Position numbers and translations under genes: made by a program
Shown: positions 1 through 6,713 of the stretch, in pieces
Numbering within the stretch: the stretch's first letter is position 1
Layout: each line of letters begins with the position of its first letter
The notes under the pieces: generated by a model
Databases searched by the model: none
Told to the model about the DNA's origin: nothing
The model's input: the letters and a program-made list of their open reading frames with translations, nothing else
Assembly: GCA_020860885.1 (NCBI GenBank)
Contig: JAJBTS010000208.1
Coordinates: 1-8,288 of the forward strand
DNA: 8,288 nucleotides
Direction of reading: 5' to 3'
Origin: Bacteroidales bacterium
GTDB taxonomy: Bacteria; Bacteroidota; Bacteroidia; Bacteroidales; Azobacteroidaceae

Positions 1-7
1 TAATCCG

Positions 8-15
8 TATTTTTG
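8..15 (+). promoter_or_regulatory. Putative Bacteroidota -7 promoter element (TATTTTTG)
   Basis: TATTTTTG is an exact match to the Bacteroidota sigma-ABfr -7 consensus TAnnTTTG. It lies about 34 bases before the ATG of the broken frame at 49 and 174 bases before the DJ-1/PfpI gene. The matching -33 element would fall outside the window, so only half of the promoter can be judged. It could drive the remnant and, by read-through, the two genes after it. Confidence 0.35.
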
Positions 16-48
16 TATACTCTAAAATAAATTTCTCCGGTTTTGGAT

Positions 49-174
49 ATGGAACGACTTACAGAAAATAGGATGAAGTAGGCAGATATATCAGAAGAAG
101 AATTAAAAAGTAAAGGAGAATATGAAAACACAGAGAAGCAAGTGAACTATTTGAGAAATTGGTTAGAAAAATAA
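49..174 (+). pseudogene. Short reading frame with in-frame TAG, probable gene remnant
   Basis: An ATG at 49 opens a frame of ten codons (MERLTENRMK), is stopped by TAG at 79-81, and then continues in the same frame for 30 codons to TAA at 172-174. The part after the stop is acidic and helix-like, ending in NYLRNWLEK, which looks like the C-terminal helix of a folded protein. No ATG lies between the TAG and the end, so the second half cannot readily be expressed alone. It ends 14 bases before the DJ-1/PfpI start. I do not recognise the family. It may be the tail left by a deletion, or the open frame may be chance in AT-rich DNA. Confidence 0.3.
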
Positions 175-188
175 TTATATAAAACATT

Positions 189-791
189 ATGAATAAGAAA
201 GAAGTAATTTTTGTACTCTTAAACGGGTTTGCCGACTGGGAAGGCGCTTATATCTCTACCTCTCTGAACATCGGTGTCATACCCGGAGGCCCTGTTAAAT
301 ATACAGTAAAAACGATGTCCGTTACCAAAGATCCCGTTACTTCGATAGGCGGATTCAGGGTATTGCCCGATTATGATCTGAACGACTTACCGGACGACCA
401 TGCCGGATTGGTAATAATCGGAGGCATGAATTTGTTCTCTGCTGAAGCCCAAAAATTTCGTCCGCTCGTGGAAAAAGCAATTAAAGATAATAAACTGGTT
501 GCCGGAATCTGCAACGGGTCTGTATACCTCGGTATAAACGGATTTTTAAATAACGTGCAGCATACAAGCAACGGACTCGATTACCTGAAACAATATGCAG
601 GAGAGAACTATACCGGAGAATCTAATTATATTAATGAAGAAGCCGTAAGAGACGGAAAGATTGTTACCGCTAATGGAACGGCACCGTTGGAATTCTGCCG
701 TGAAGTCCTGTACGCTTTGGAAGCAGACGCTCCGGAAATAATAGAGGGAAGTTACCAGTACTATAAAAATGGGTTAAGTCCGAAAAAATAA
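189..791 (+). CDS. DJ-1/PfpI family protein (class I glutamine amidotransferase-like)
   Basis: A complete 200-residue single-domain protein of the DJ-1/PfpI superfamily, cytosolic, with no signal peptide. The first strand (VIFVLLNGFADWEGA, 6-20) carries Glu19 in the place of the conserved acidic residue that pairs with the catalytic cysteine. The nucleophile elbow is AGICNG (105-110) with Cys108, followed by QHTSNG (124-129), where His125 is a candidate catalytic histidine. The elbow and the IIGG strand (76-79) fit the YdeA/YoaZ-like branch often annotated as type 1 glutamine amidotransferase, although no glutaminase partner is present. Members of the superfamily include proteases, chaperones and glyoxalase III or deglycase-type enzymes; the substrate cannot be read from sequence. 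It is the first intact gene of an apparent operon with the VOC gene 24 bases downstream. ATG at 189 is chosen because it directly precedes the first beta strand. Confidence 0.88.
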   Translation: MNKKEVIFVLLNGFADWEGAYISTSLNIGVIPGGPVKYTVKTMSVTKDPVTSIGGFRVLPDYDLNDLPDDHAGLVIIGGMNLFSAEAQKFRPLVEKAIKDNKLVAGICNGSVYLGINGFLNNVQHTSNGLDYLKQYAGENYTGESNYINEEAVRDGKIVTANGTAPLEFCREVLYALEADAPEIIEGSYQYYKNGLSPKK

Positions 792-815
792 AACAACCAT
801 AAAAATTAAAAAACC

Positions 816-1259
816 ATGAAATTTAGTAACGTAAGATTATTAGTTAAAGATTTTGCCAAATGTTTTAAGTTTTACTCGGAGCAACTTGGACTAGAACCGG
901 CCTGGGGTGACGAAAACAGTGGATACGCCAGTTTTAAGGTAGCAGACGGGATAGAAGGATTAGGCCTTTTTGTTTCCGACTGGATGGCTCCGGCAGTAGG
1001 GAATGCGGATAAGGAACTGCCAACAGGATTTAGGGAAAAATCACTCGTATGCTTTAGCGTGGACAATGTCGACGACACATATGCAGCTTTAAAAGCAAAG
1101 GGTGTGAAATTCATAAATGAGCCTACTGATATGGTTGATTGGGGAATGCGGACCGTGCATCTGCGCGATCCCGAAGATAATCTGATAGAACTTTTTTCAC
1201 CGTTGGCTCCGGAACAATTCAGTGAAGAACTGATAGAAGAGAGTAAGAAATATTCGTAA
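816..1259 (+). CDS. VOC family protein (glyoxalase/bleomycin-resistance/dioxygenase fold)
   Basis: A complete 147-residue protein with two beta-alpha-beta-beta-beta modules typical of the vicinal oxygen chelate superfamily. The first module starts VRLLVKDFAKCFKFYSEQLG (6-25), the usual strand followed by the FY..xLG helix. The second has the strand LVCFSVDNVDD (77-87) and ends RDPEDNLIELF (117-127), with the conserved DPxxNxIEL signature and possible metal ligand Glu125. His115 may be another ligand. In canonical metal-binding VOC proteins a His sits near the end of the first strand; here that place is Asn5, so the metal site may be altered or absent. After the fold there is a charged C-terminal tail of about 20 residues. 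It lies 24 bases behind the DJ-1/PfpI gene on the same strand and is probably co-transcribed. The substrate is unknown; antibiotic-binding, isomerase and dioxygenase roles all occur in the family. Confidence 0.87.
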   Translation: MKFSNVRLLVKDFAKCFKFYSEQLGLEPAWGDENSGYASFKVADGIEGLGLFVSDWMAPAVGNADKELPTGFREKSLVCFSVDNVDDTYAALKAKGVKFINEPTDMVDWGMRTVHLRDPEDNLIELFSPLAPEQFSEELIEESKKYS

Positions 1260-1276
1260 ATCGGAAAGATAGGAGT

Positions 1277-1313
1277 AATGCTGGGTCATATGGGCAGAGG
1301 AAGGCCCAGCATT
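1277..1313 (+). terminator. Hairpin terminator after the DJ-1/VOC operon
   Basis: AATGCTGGG (1277-1285) pairs perfectly with CCCAGCATT (1305-1313). A T.G wobble and a C-G pair can extend the stem to 11, with a loop of about 15 bases. It starts 18 bases after the VOC stop codon. Only a short T run follows (TTTAACC), so it is a weaker intrinsic terminator than the textbook form, or a 3'-end stabilising hairpin. Confidence 0.6.
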
Positions 1314-1314
1314 T

Positions 1315-1687
1315 AACCATATTCGGTAGCGATACATTATTAGCTAAAACCACTATGGAAGCCACCATATGGGGAGTGAAATTCTATTTATGCCACACTA
1401 GTATATAAATTCATCTTCAGATTGCTCGTTCAGGAAATAGAATACATTTTAGAGTTGATTAAGAATTTCCTCACTCTATAAATATGATTTACTGAACTTT
1501 CCTTTCACTGAGTTTGGACACACAGCAATTTAGTTATTATTTTTTACTAACTTTCAAAAGCGGTCGGGGGCATATACTGTTTCAATAACTTAAAAATTCT
1601 ATGGATTTTTACTGAAAGATAAATTACTTAACATATAAATATTCTATGTTATTCTTTAATGGTGATGCAATTACTGTTCTTTTTATG
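1315..1687. other. Non-coding, AT-rich intergenic stretch
   Basis: No credible gene is visible on either strand between the hairpin and the promoter-like element at 1688. The stretch becomes more AT-rich after about 1440, apart from a short GC-rich patch (AGCGGTCGGGGGC, around 1559-1571). It contains a widely spaced inverted repeat (1381-1443), the 8-base palindrome CCATATGG (1365-1372), a small TATGG/CCATA hairpin (1354-1369), and a second copy of CATATGGG (1366-1373) matching one in the terminator loop (1287-1294). None of these amounts to a recognisable RNA or mobile element. Confidence 0.5.
1381..1443. repeat. Inverted repeat, 9-base arms
   Basis: ATTCTATTT (1381-1389) is the exact reverse complement of AAATAGAAT (1435-1443), with 45 bases between. 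The match does not extend on either side. In AT-rich DNA it may be chance, and it lacks the features of an IS end or an intrinsic terminator. Confidence 0.3.
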
Positions 1688-1695
1688 TATTTTTG
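1688..1695 (+). promoter_or_regulatory. Putative -7 promoter element for the GNAT gene (TATTTTTG)
   Basis: An exact TAnnTTTG match 39 bases before the GNAT start codon, which places transcription start near 1700 and gives a leader of about 35 bases. No clear TTTG -33 element is seen at the expected distance. The predicted leader contains a five-codon mini frame (MKKTF, 1710-1727) that stops seven bases before the GNAT start, probably incidental. Confidence 0.4.
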
Positions 1696-1734
1696 TAAAA
1701 AGTGAATCTATGAAAAAAACTTTCTGAAGAGTGG

Positions 1735-2268
1735 ATGGGTAATGGGTTGTTGATACAAAGAGCTGATTTTACTGATATAGATACCCTCAATTCAATATGT
1801 GACAGTTGGGAAGATTACATACAATCAGAAGGCAAACCTTTTCCACCAAACTACATTAAAAATTGCATTTTATATGGAGATTTGCCACCTTTAAAGGAAG
1901 CGAAATTGAATAATTATACGCTTATGACAATAGTTGAAGATAGGCAAATTATCGGATTTTTTGATATGTATCATGGCTATCCGCAAAAGGACTGCTTATG
2001 GATAAGTATATTTGTTATCGCAAAAAATTACAGAAAAAAGCAATATGGCCAGAGAGTAATTCTATCTCTTACTCAACTAGCTGCCGAAAATGGTTGGAAA
2101 TCTTGCGGAGTAGGTATCAGTCTGAAAAATTGGTGTGCCCTTCGATTTTGGACTAAAAACGGATTTACAAGAATTGGAGATATTTACGGAGATCGGGAGT
2201 ATTCGTCAGATGCGTTTGCAATAATCAGATTATATAATGATTTAAATAGGATCACAAAGAATGAATGA
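1735..2268 (+). CDS. GNAT family N-acetyltransferase
   Basis: A complete 177-residue cytosolic acetyl-CoA-dependent N-acetyltransferase. The strand-turn-helix of motif A is IFVIAKNYRKKQYGQRVILS (92-111). The acetyl-CoA pyrophosphate loop reads RKKQYG (100-105), so the first glycine of the usual R/Q-x-x-G-x-G/A is Gln103 while the second (Gly105) is kept. Motif B follows at NWCALRFWTKNGF (132-144), the common N..A..F..K.GF pattern. The N-terminal region (8-60) fits the variable acceptor-binding part, so the substrate (amine, peptide or antibiotic) cannot be assigned. ATG at 1735 is the only ATG start: an in-frame TGA lies at 1711-1713, and there is no strong ribosome binding site. The gene is more AT-rich than its neighbours and sits alone between the long intergenic stretch and the cydD promoter region, so separate acquisition is possible. 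Confidence 0.85.
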   Translation: MGNGLLIQRADFTDIDTLNSICDSWEDYIQSEGKPFPPNYIKNCILYGDLPPLKEAKLNNYTLMTIVEDRQIIGFFDMYHGYPQKDCLWISIFVIAKNYRKKQYGQRVILSLTQLAAENGWKSCGVGISLKNWCALRFWTKNGFTRIGDIYGDREYSSDAFAIIRLYNDLNRITKNE

Positions 2269-2311
2269 AATAATAAGGCATGCACAGTTCCGAATAATTG
2301 CATCGTATACA

Positions 2312-2325
2312 CAATTTCAAAATTG
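2312..2325. promoter_or_regulatory. Operator-like palindrome upstream of cydD
   Basis: CAATTT (2312-2317) and AAATTG (2320-2325) form a perfect inverted repeat around a two-base centre. It ends four bases before the TATCTTTG element, between the positions expected for -33 and -7, where a dimeric repressor would block RNA polymerase. The regulator is unknown; such short AT-rich palindromes can also arise by chance. Confidence 0.35.
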
Positions 2326-2329
2326 ATTA

Positions 2330-2337
2330 TATCTTTG
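2330..2337 (+). promoter_or_regulatory. Putative -7 promoter element for cydDC (TATCTTTG)
   Basis: An exact match to TAnnTTTG, 61 bases before the cydD start codon, giving a leader of about 55 bases. No good TTTG -33 element is present, which together with the adjacent palindrome would fit a regulated or weak promoter. The element lies after the GNAT stop, so cydDC appears to be transcribed apart from that gene. Confidence 0.45.
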
Positions 2338-2398
2338 CATGATGAAACAAAAAAGATTCAGCTCTATGCAAATGGAGAGTAAAAATCACAGATGATCA

Positions 2399-4036
2399 AT
2401 GAGCTCAGATAAACAAACCGCTTCGAGATGGCTGAATAAGAAAGTAGCGGAAGTCAAAGGCTCATATATTTCCGCTTCCGTATTCACTATCTTGAGCGTA
2501 GGATGTTTTATTCTTTTTAGCTGGTACTTGTCTGGCTTCGCAGCTTTATGGCTCTTGGACGGACTGGTTTTGTCCACACAACTGCTGTATGCCCTGGTAT
2601 TTCTGGCAGGCAGATATATTTTTGCTTATTTTGCGTCGCAGCTTAACTATAAAGCAGGAAATATTATTGTCTCCAAAATCAAAAAAAAGCTTTATCCAAT
2701 ATTGCTCAACAAGAGTCAATTCGACTCTTTATCAAGCACTTTATTTGTCACCAGAATAAGCGATGACCTGAAACCTTATTTCGCTTTTTTCATTCCGAAT
2801 GCCCTTGCATCGGTTTTAGCCAGCCTATTGATACTGGCAGTTAGTTTTTGGATGGAAAAATGGGTAGGGTTCGTACTTTTGATTTCGTTGTTAGTCATTC
2901 CTATGCAAATGATCGTTATTGGTGTAGGAGCCGAAAACCTTCATAAAAAACATATCAATCTTTTCATAAAATATTCTGCAGTTTTCTACAACCGTCTTCA
3001 AACCATCGCTGAAATTATTAATTTAGACAACTTCACAGTACAATACCGGTTTTTATCGAAAAAGAGTAAAGAGCTCAATAAAGCTACCACCGATGTGATG
3101 CGGGTCGCTATTCTATCCTCAGCGGTGTTAGAGCTTTTCGTTACTATTTGCATTGCTGCTATTGCTATTTATTTAGGAATGAGCCTTCTTGGGATTATGG
3201 TAGGTTCTAATTACGGGAAAGGTTACGATTTTCACACTGCATTATTTTTGCTTACCCTTTCGCCTTATTTTTTCTTTTATATACGCAAATTCATCAGCGC
3301 ATACCACGACCGGAACAGGGCACTGGCATCGGCAAAGTTGATCATACCGATACTGAAGGAAAACATCGAACAACTCTTGACCGACACCAACGAAGAGCTA
3401 AGCGATTTTGAAATAAAAGCTCTGGACTATTCTTATCCCGATTCTCCTATGAAAGTTCTACACAACATCAATCTGAAGTTACCGGCAAAAGGGTTGGTAT
3501 TGGTGAAAGGAATTTCAGGTTCGGGAAAATCTACCTTGTTGAAGATATGTGCCGGAAGCCTGTTTACAGAAAACGGTGCAGTTTCGGTAAATGGCAAAGA
3601 TAATAACTGGTCGTACCAATGGCTCAAAGTAAATTCGTCATACATGAACCAGTTTCCTTTCATCTTCGACGGAACGTTGAAATACAATGTTTTTCTAGGG
3701 AAGGAAACTGTGCAATATCCCGTGTTTCTGAACAAAATTCTTGCTAAAAAAGAAGACGGCTGGGAAACCCTATTGAGCCATAACGGCAAACAGCTTTCAG
3801 GCGGCGAAAAACAATTAGTAACACTTGCCCGGATGATGTTGCATCCAAAACCGATAGCGATTCTGGACGAACCTACAGCAAGCCTTGACACGGATACTGT
3901 GGAAGTCATTCTTTCAGAAATTTTGAAATTGGCTGAAAGCAGACTGGTTATAGTCGCCTCACACGAAGAAATGTTCGATAACGTAGCCGACATAACTGTT
4001 AACTTAAATTGGGGAGAACAAATGAAGTATGAATAA
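2399..4036 (+). CDS. cydD: CydD-like ABC transporter, fused permease/ATP-binding subunit
   Basis: A 545-residue half-transporter of the inner membrane with an N-terminal six-helix membrane domain (about 20-300) and a C-terminal ATPase (about 337-545). The last part of the membrane domain, SSAVLELFVTICIAAIAIYLG (240-260) followed by ALFLLTLSPYFFFYIR (281-296), resembles CydD proteins closely. The ATPase has Walker A GISGSGKST (371-379), Q-loop Gln418, signature LSGGE (466-470), Walker B IAILDE (486-491), D-loop SLD and H-loop His522, so it should hydrolyse ATP. The segment between Q-loop and signature is several residues shorter than in typical exporters. CydDC in E. coli exports cysteine and glutathione to the periplasm, with heme also proposed, and is required for cytochrome bd assembly. 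ATG 2399 is three bases after an in-frame TGA, so no earlier start is possible in this frame. It overlaps the next gene by eight bases. The substrate here is inferred only from family. Confidence 0.82.
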   Translation: MSSDKQTASRWLNKKVAEVKGSYISASVFTILSVGCFILFSWYLSGFAALWLLDGLVLSTQLLYALVFLAGRYIFAYFASQLNYKAGNIIVSKIKKKLYPILLNKSQFDSLSSTLFVTRISDDLKPYFAFFIPNALASVLASLLILAVSFWMEKWVGFVLLISLLVIPMQMIVIGVGAENLHKKHINLFIKYSAVFYNRLQTIAEIINLDNFTVQYRFLSKKSKELNKATTDVMRVAILSSAVLELFVTICIAAIAIYLGMSLLGIMVGSNYGKGYDFHTALFLLTLSPYFFFYIRKFISAYHDRNRALASAKLIIPILKENIEQLLTDTNEELSDFEIKALDYSYPDSPMKVLHNINLKLPAKGLVLVKGISGSGKSTLLKICAGSLFTENGAVSVNGKDNNWSYQWLKVNSSYMNQFPFIFDGTLKYNVFLGKETVQYPVFLNKILAKKEDGWETLLSHNGKQLSGGEKQLVTLARMMLHPKPIAILDEPTASLDTDTVEVILSEILKLAESRLVIVASHEEMFDNVADITVNLNWGEQMKYE

Positions 4037-5627
4037 ATTTATCGTAGAAAATATATTACAGCCCTTCGCCGGTAAATGGGTGCGCGGCTTTTTTCTGTTG
4101 TTACTTTGGACAGTGGCTTTCATTGCTCTTCCTTCCATTTCAGGATGGTTTCTGGCAATGTGCAGCGTAGCCTTCGTTACGGCAAACTTCCTATTTGCTT
4201 ATATAATTCCATCGGCTATTATCCGTTTACTGGCATTATTACGCACAGCGACCAGGTATTTCGAGCGGTTGGAGAACCACAAAACGACACTAGAAGCTCA
4301 ACAAAGCCTACAATTGAAAATATTCCGGTCAGTAGCCAGACTTCCTTATTTCAAAAAGCAAATTACCAACAACTCTACGTTAATCGAGAATAGTACGCAT
4401 GGCATTGACCAGATACTCAACCATATCCTTCTGTGGCTCTTGCCTTTTACGTCGCTGATACTTTCGATCTTCATCTACTTTTTCTTTCTTACGATATTCT
4501 CTCCGGTGATAGCTATAGAATTTTTAATTTCATCGGCCATTCTTCTATTTATTATCCCGCAATTATTTTTTCAAAAAAACAGGAAACTTTATGCCGGGCT
4601 GAAAGAACTACGCGAGGAAAACAATCATGCACTCATCCAAAGTTTCAGAGGAAGGATCGAAATTTCCAAATACCATCTGGAAGAGAAAGCCATCGGGCAA
4701 TACGAGCAACGACTGTTGCAACTCGAACGATTGGAAAACAAACTGCAAACCCATTCATTCTACCTACAACTCATCGCCGGACTGGGATTTAGTTGCGTAG
4801 CCTCTTTTTTACTTTGGAATTCCAGTCATTACGATATGAATGCTCCGATGGCAATCGGAATTTTCTTCGGCATAATGGCGCAAGCCGAATTGTCTGAAAT
4901 GCTTTTTTCGGGGAAATCGGAGAAAAGTTCGGTTGCTCATCAAATTAAAGATATAGACTCGATTATTAAACAAGGTGAACAATTTGTTGAAACAGTACAG
5001 GTTGACTCCCCTTTGGAAAATCTAAGCGTAAAGAATGTGAGTGCGAAAATCCCCGAAACTTCTGTATATACGTCCGAAGTGTCTTTGCAGATAAAAAAGG
5101 GGGAATGGGTTGCGCTCTTCGGAGAAACGGGGAAAGGAAAAACCACCCTGCTGAATAGTTTCTTCTATCCCGAATACCGTCGAAGTGGCTCAATGATATG
5201 GAACGATAAAACGGAATTGTTGCATTTGCCTGTGCCTGAATGTATTTATATTACTCAAAAAGCTTATTTACTTACCGGAACGCTACGCGAAAACTTTGAA
5301 GGTTACCCTGACGAAGCGATTGAGCAAGCTTTGGAAATAGTGGATCTGGCTAGTTGGCGTTCATCGCTTCCTGATGGCTTAGATAGCTGGTTGGGTGAAA
5401 ACGGAGAGACCTTGAGTGGCGGACAACGGAAGAAACTGCTATTGGCACAAGCACTGTTAAAAAAGCCTCAACTATTAGTCGTAGATGAACCTACAGCTGG
5501 GATCAGTTCGGGAAATGCCCTTTCTATTTTTCGAAATATCAGACATACATATCCCGACCTTACCCTTCTGATAGCTACTCATCTGAAAGATTTTGAATGT
5601 ATGACAGATAAGGTGGTAAGTATTTGA
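4029..5627 (+). CDS. cydC: CydC-like ABC transporter, fused permease/ATP-binding subunit
   Basis: A 532-residue partner of the preceding protein. The membrane domain (about 15-290) includes LPSISGWFLAM (34-44) and RLLALLRTATRYFERLENHK (66-85), the conserved CydC segment in which an arginine-rich loop follows the second helix. The ATPase (about 332-532) has Walker A GETGKGKTT (365-373), Q-loop Gln410, canonical signature LSGGQ (462-466), Walker B LLVVDE (482-487) and H-loop His518. The D-loop reads TAGISSG instead of the usual SALD-type sequence, so the aspartate is lost and the two ATP sites may be unequal, as in other heterodimeric ABC exporters. The start ATG lies inside the end of cydD (ATGAATAA, 4029-4036), which implies translational coupling and 1:1 production. 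The two proteins presumably form a heterodimer in the cytoplasmic membrane. No cytochrome bd genes lie within the window. Confidence 0.82.
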   Translation: MNKFIVENILQPFAGKWVRGFFLLLLWTVAFIALPSISGWFLAMCSVAFVTANFLFAYIIPSAIIRLLALLRTATRYFERLENHKTTLEAQQSLQLKIFRSVARLPYFKKQITNNSTLIENSTHGIDQILNHILLWLLPFTSLILSIFIYFFFLTIFSPVIAIEFLISSAILLFIIPQLFFQKNRKLYAGLKELREENNHALIQSFRGRIEISKYHLEEKAIGQYEQRLLQLERLENKLQTHSFYLQLIAGLGFSCVASFLLWNSSHYDMNAPMAIGIFFGIMAQAELSEMLFSGKSEKSSVAHQIKDIDSIIKQGEQFVETVQVDSPLENLSVKNVSAKIPETSVYTSEVSLQIKKGEWVALFGETGKGKTTLLNSFFYPEYRRSGSMIWNDKTELLHLPVPECIYITQKAYLLTGTLRENFEGYPDEAIEQALEIVDLASWRSSLPDGLDSWLGENGETLSGGQRKKLLLAQALLKKPQLLVVDEPTAGISSGNALSIFRNIRHTYPDLTLLIATHLKDFECMTDKVVSI

Positions 5628-5638
5628 TCTCCGCCTCC

Positions 5639-5646
5639 TATCTTTG
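5639..5646 (+). promoter_or_regulatory. Putative -7 promoter element for the aldo/keto reductase gene (TATCTTTG)
   Basis: TATCTTTG, the same octamer as upstream of cydD, starts 11 bases after the cydC stop and 91 bases before the aldo/keto reductase ATG. A TTTG lies at 5623-5626 but only 12 bases ahead, closer than the usual 17-21. The TCTTT half can pair with AAAGA (5650-5654). The 102-base gap has no clear terminator hairpin, only a T run at 5673-5678, so read-through from cydC is also possible. Confidence 0.35.
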
Positions 5647-5729
5647 AATAAAGACAACGATTCCCTCAAAACTTTTTTATTTAAGATTCTGTTTAAACTA
5701 GTATTAAAACAATATAAAATAGAATTATT

Positions 5730-6683
5730 ATGGAACAAAAAAGAAAGATTGGCAACTCTGAATTATATATCCGTCCGTTCGTTTTAGGAGGAAACGTTTT
5801 TGGTTGGACAGCCGACGAAAAGGAATCCTTCCATATACTGGATGCTTATACAGATGCAGGCTTTGATATGATTGACACTGCAAACGTTTATTCTAATTGG
5901 GTTTCGGGAAACAAAGGCGGAGAATCGGAAGAAATCATTGGTAACTGGATAAAGAAAACAGGCAAACGAGATAAAATACTTATAGCAACAAAAGTCGGCG
6001 CTGCCATGTCCGACGGAATAAAAAGCCTCAAAAAAGATTACATCCTAAAGGAAGTGGAAGCTTCTCTAAAGCGTCTGAATACGGATTATATTGATTTGTA
6101 TTTCGTACATTACGACGACACATCCACTCCGGTCGAAGAAACTCTTGAAACGTTTGCCCGGCTAATTGAACAAGGAAAGGTAGGGAATATCGGAGTTTCC
6201 AATATGAGTCCTGACCGCATAAAAGAATCAATGGAAAGTAGTAAGAAAAATAATCTGCCTTCATATATATGTTTAGAACCGGAATACAATCTGTACGATC
6301 GCCAAACGTATGAAAGAGACTATGAACAACCGCTGGCAAAACAATACGGTTTAGGAGTAATCAGCTATTACTCCCTGGCAAGTGGTTTCCTTACCGGCAA
6401 ATATAAAACAAAAGAAGACCTCACCAATAAACAACGGGGAGGAAAAATTGAAGAATATCTGAACGAAAGAGGCGAACGTATCATTAAAGCGTTGAACGAA
6501 GTAGCTGCTGAATATAACGCAACCGCTGCACAAATTGCTTTGGCATGGATTAAAGAAAGACCTTCCATTACCGCTCCTATCGCCAGTGTATCCAAACAGG
6601 AGCAATTAGATATTCTAAAAAGTGCAGAGATTCAACTAAACGAGGAAGCAATGGATAAGCTAAACAAAGCATCATCTTATTAA
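5730..6683 (+). CDS. Aldo/keto reductase
   Basis: A complete 317-residue (alpha/beta)8-barrel oxidoreductase, cytosolic, expected to use NADPH to reduce aldehydes or ketones. The catalytic tetrad is visible: Asp49 and Tyr54 in FDMIDTANVYS (45-55), Lys88 in ATKVG (86-90) and His127 in YFVHYDD (124-130). IGVSN (154-158), the NADP-loop region SYYSLASGFLTGKY (212-225) and the C-terminal cofactor-binding part TAPIASVSKQEQLD (281-294) complete the fold. Length and the ASGFLTGKY motif fit the YhdN/IolS-like branch (AKR11/12-type) rather than the xylose or aldose reductase types. Some relatives reduce methylglyoxal, others take part in sugar metabolism, so the substrate is open. It has its own promoter-like element and ends in a shared terminator facing a minus-strand gene. 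ATG 5730 precedes the first beta hairpin at the normal distance. Confidence 0.93.
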   Translation: MEQKRKIGNSELYIRPFVLGGNVFGWTADEKESFHILDAYTDAGFDMIDTANVYSNWVSGNKGGESEEIIGNWIKKTGKRDKILIATKVGAAMSDGIKSLKKDYILKEVEASLKRLNTDYIDLYFVHYDDTSTPVEETLETFARLIEQGKVGNIGVSNMSPDRIKESMESSKKNNLPSYICLEPEYNLYDRQTYERDYEQPLAKQYGLGVISYYSLASGFLTGKYKTKEDLTNKQRGGKIEEYLNERGERIIKALNEVAAEYNATAAQIALAWIKERPSITAPIASVSKQEQLDILKSAEIQLNEEAMDKLNKASSY

Positions 6684-6713
6684 AAAGGAACCTATAAAGT
6701 TACTTTTTCTTTT
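6682..6713. terminator. Probable bidirectional terminator between convergent genes
   Basis: AAAAAG (6682-6687) pairs with CTTTTT (6703-6708). After one G/A mismatch, AAC (6689-6691) pairs with GTT (6699-6701) around a seven-base loop. The right arm is part of a T-rich tract (CTTTTTCTTTT), and the left arm gives a T run on the other strand. It overlaps the stop of the aldo/keto reductase gene and the 3' end of the minus-strand gene, fitting a terminator used from both sides. Confidence 0.55.

Noticed and set aside
3433..3993. Long open frame (186 codons) on the minus strand
   Set aside because: It lies wholly opposite the ATPase domain of cydD, whose motifs are all in the plus-strand frame; its translation resembles no known domain and is an antisense shadow.
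4076..4792. Two plus-strand open frames of 105 and 119 codons within cydC
   Set aside because: They are out-of-frame readings of the CydC membrane domain; the coding frame there is continuous and matches the family.
6028..6605. Minus-strand open frames opposite the aldo/keto reductase
   Set aside because: They overlap a complete, motif-rich plus-strand gene and have no recognisable content or promoter.
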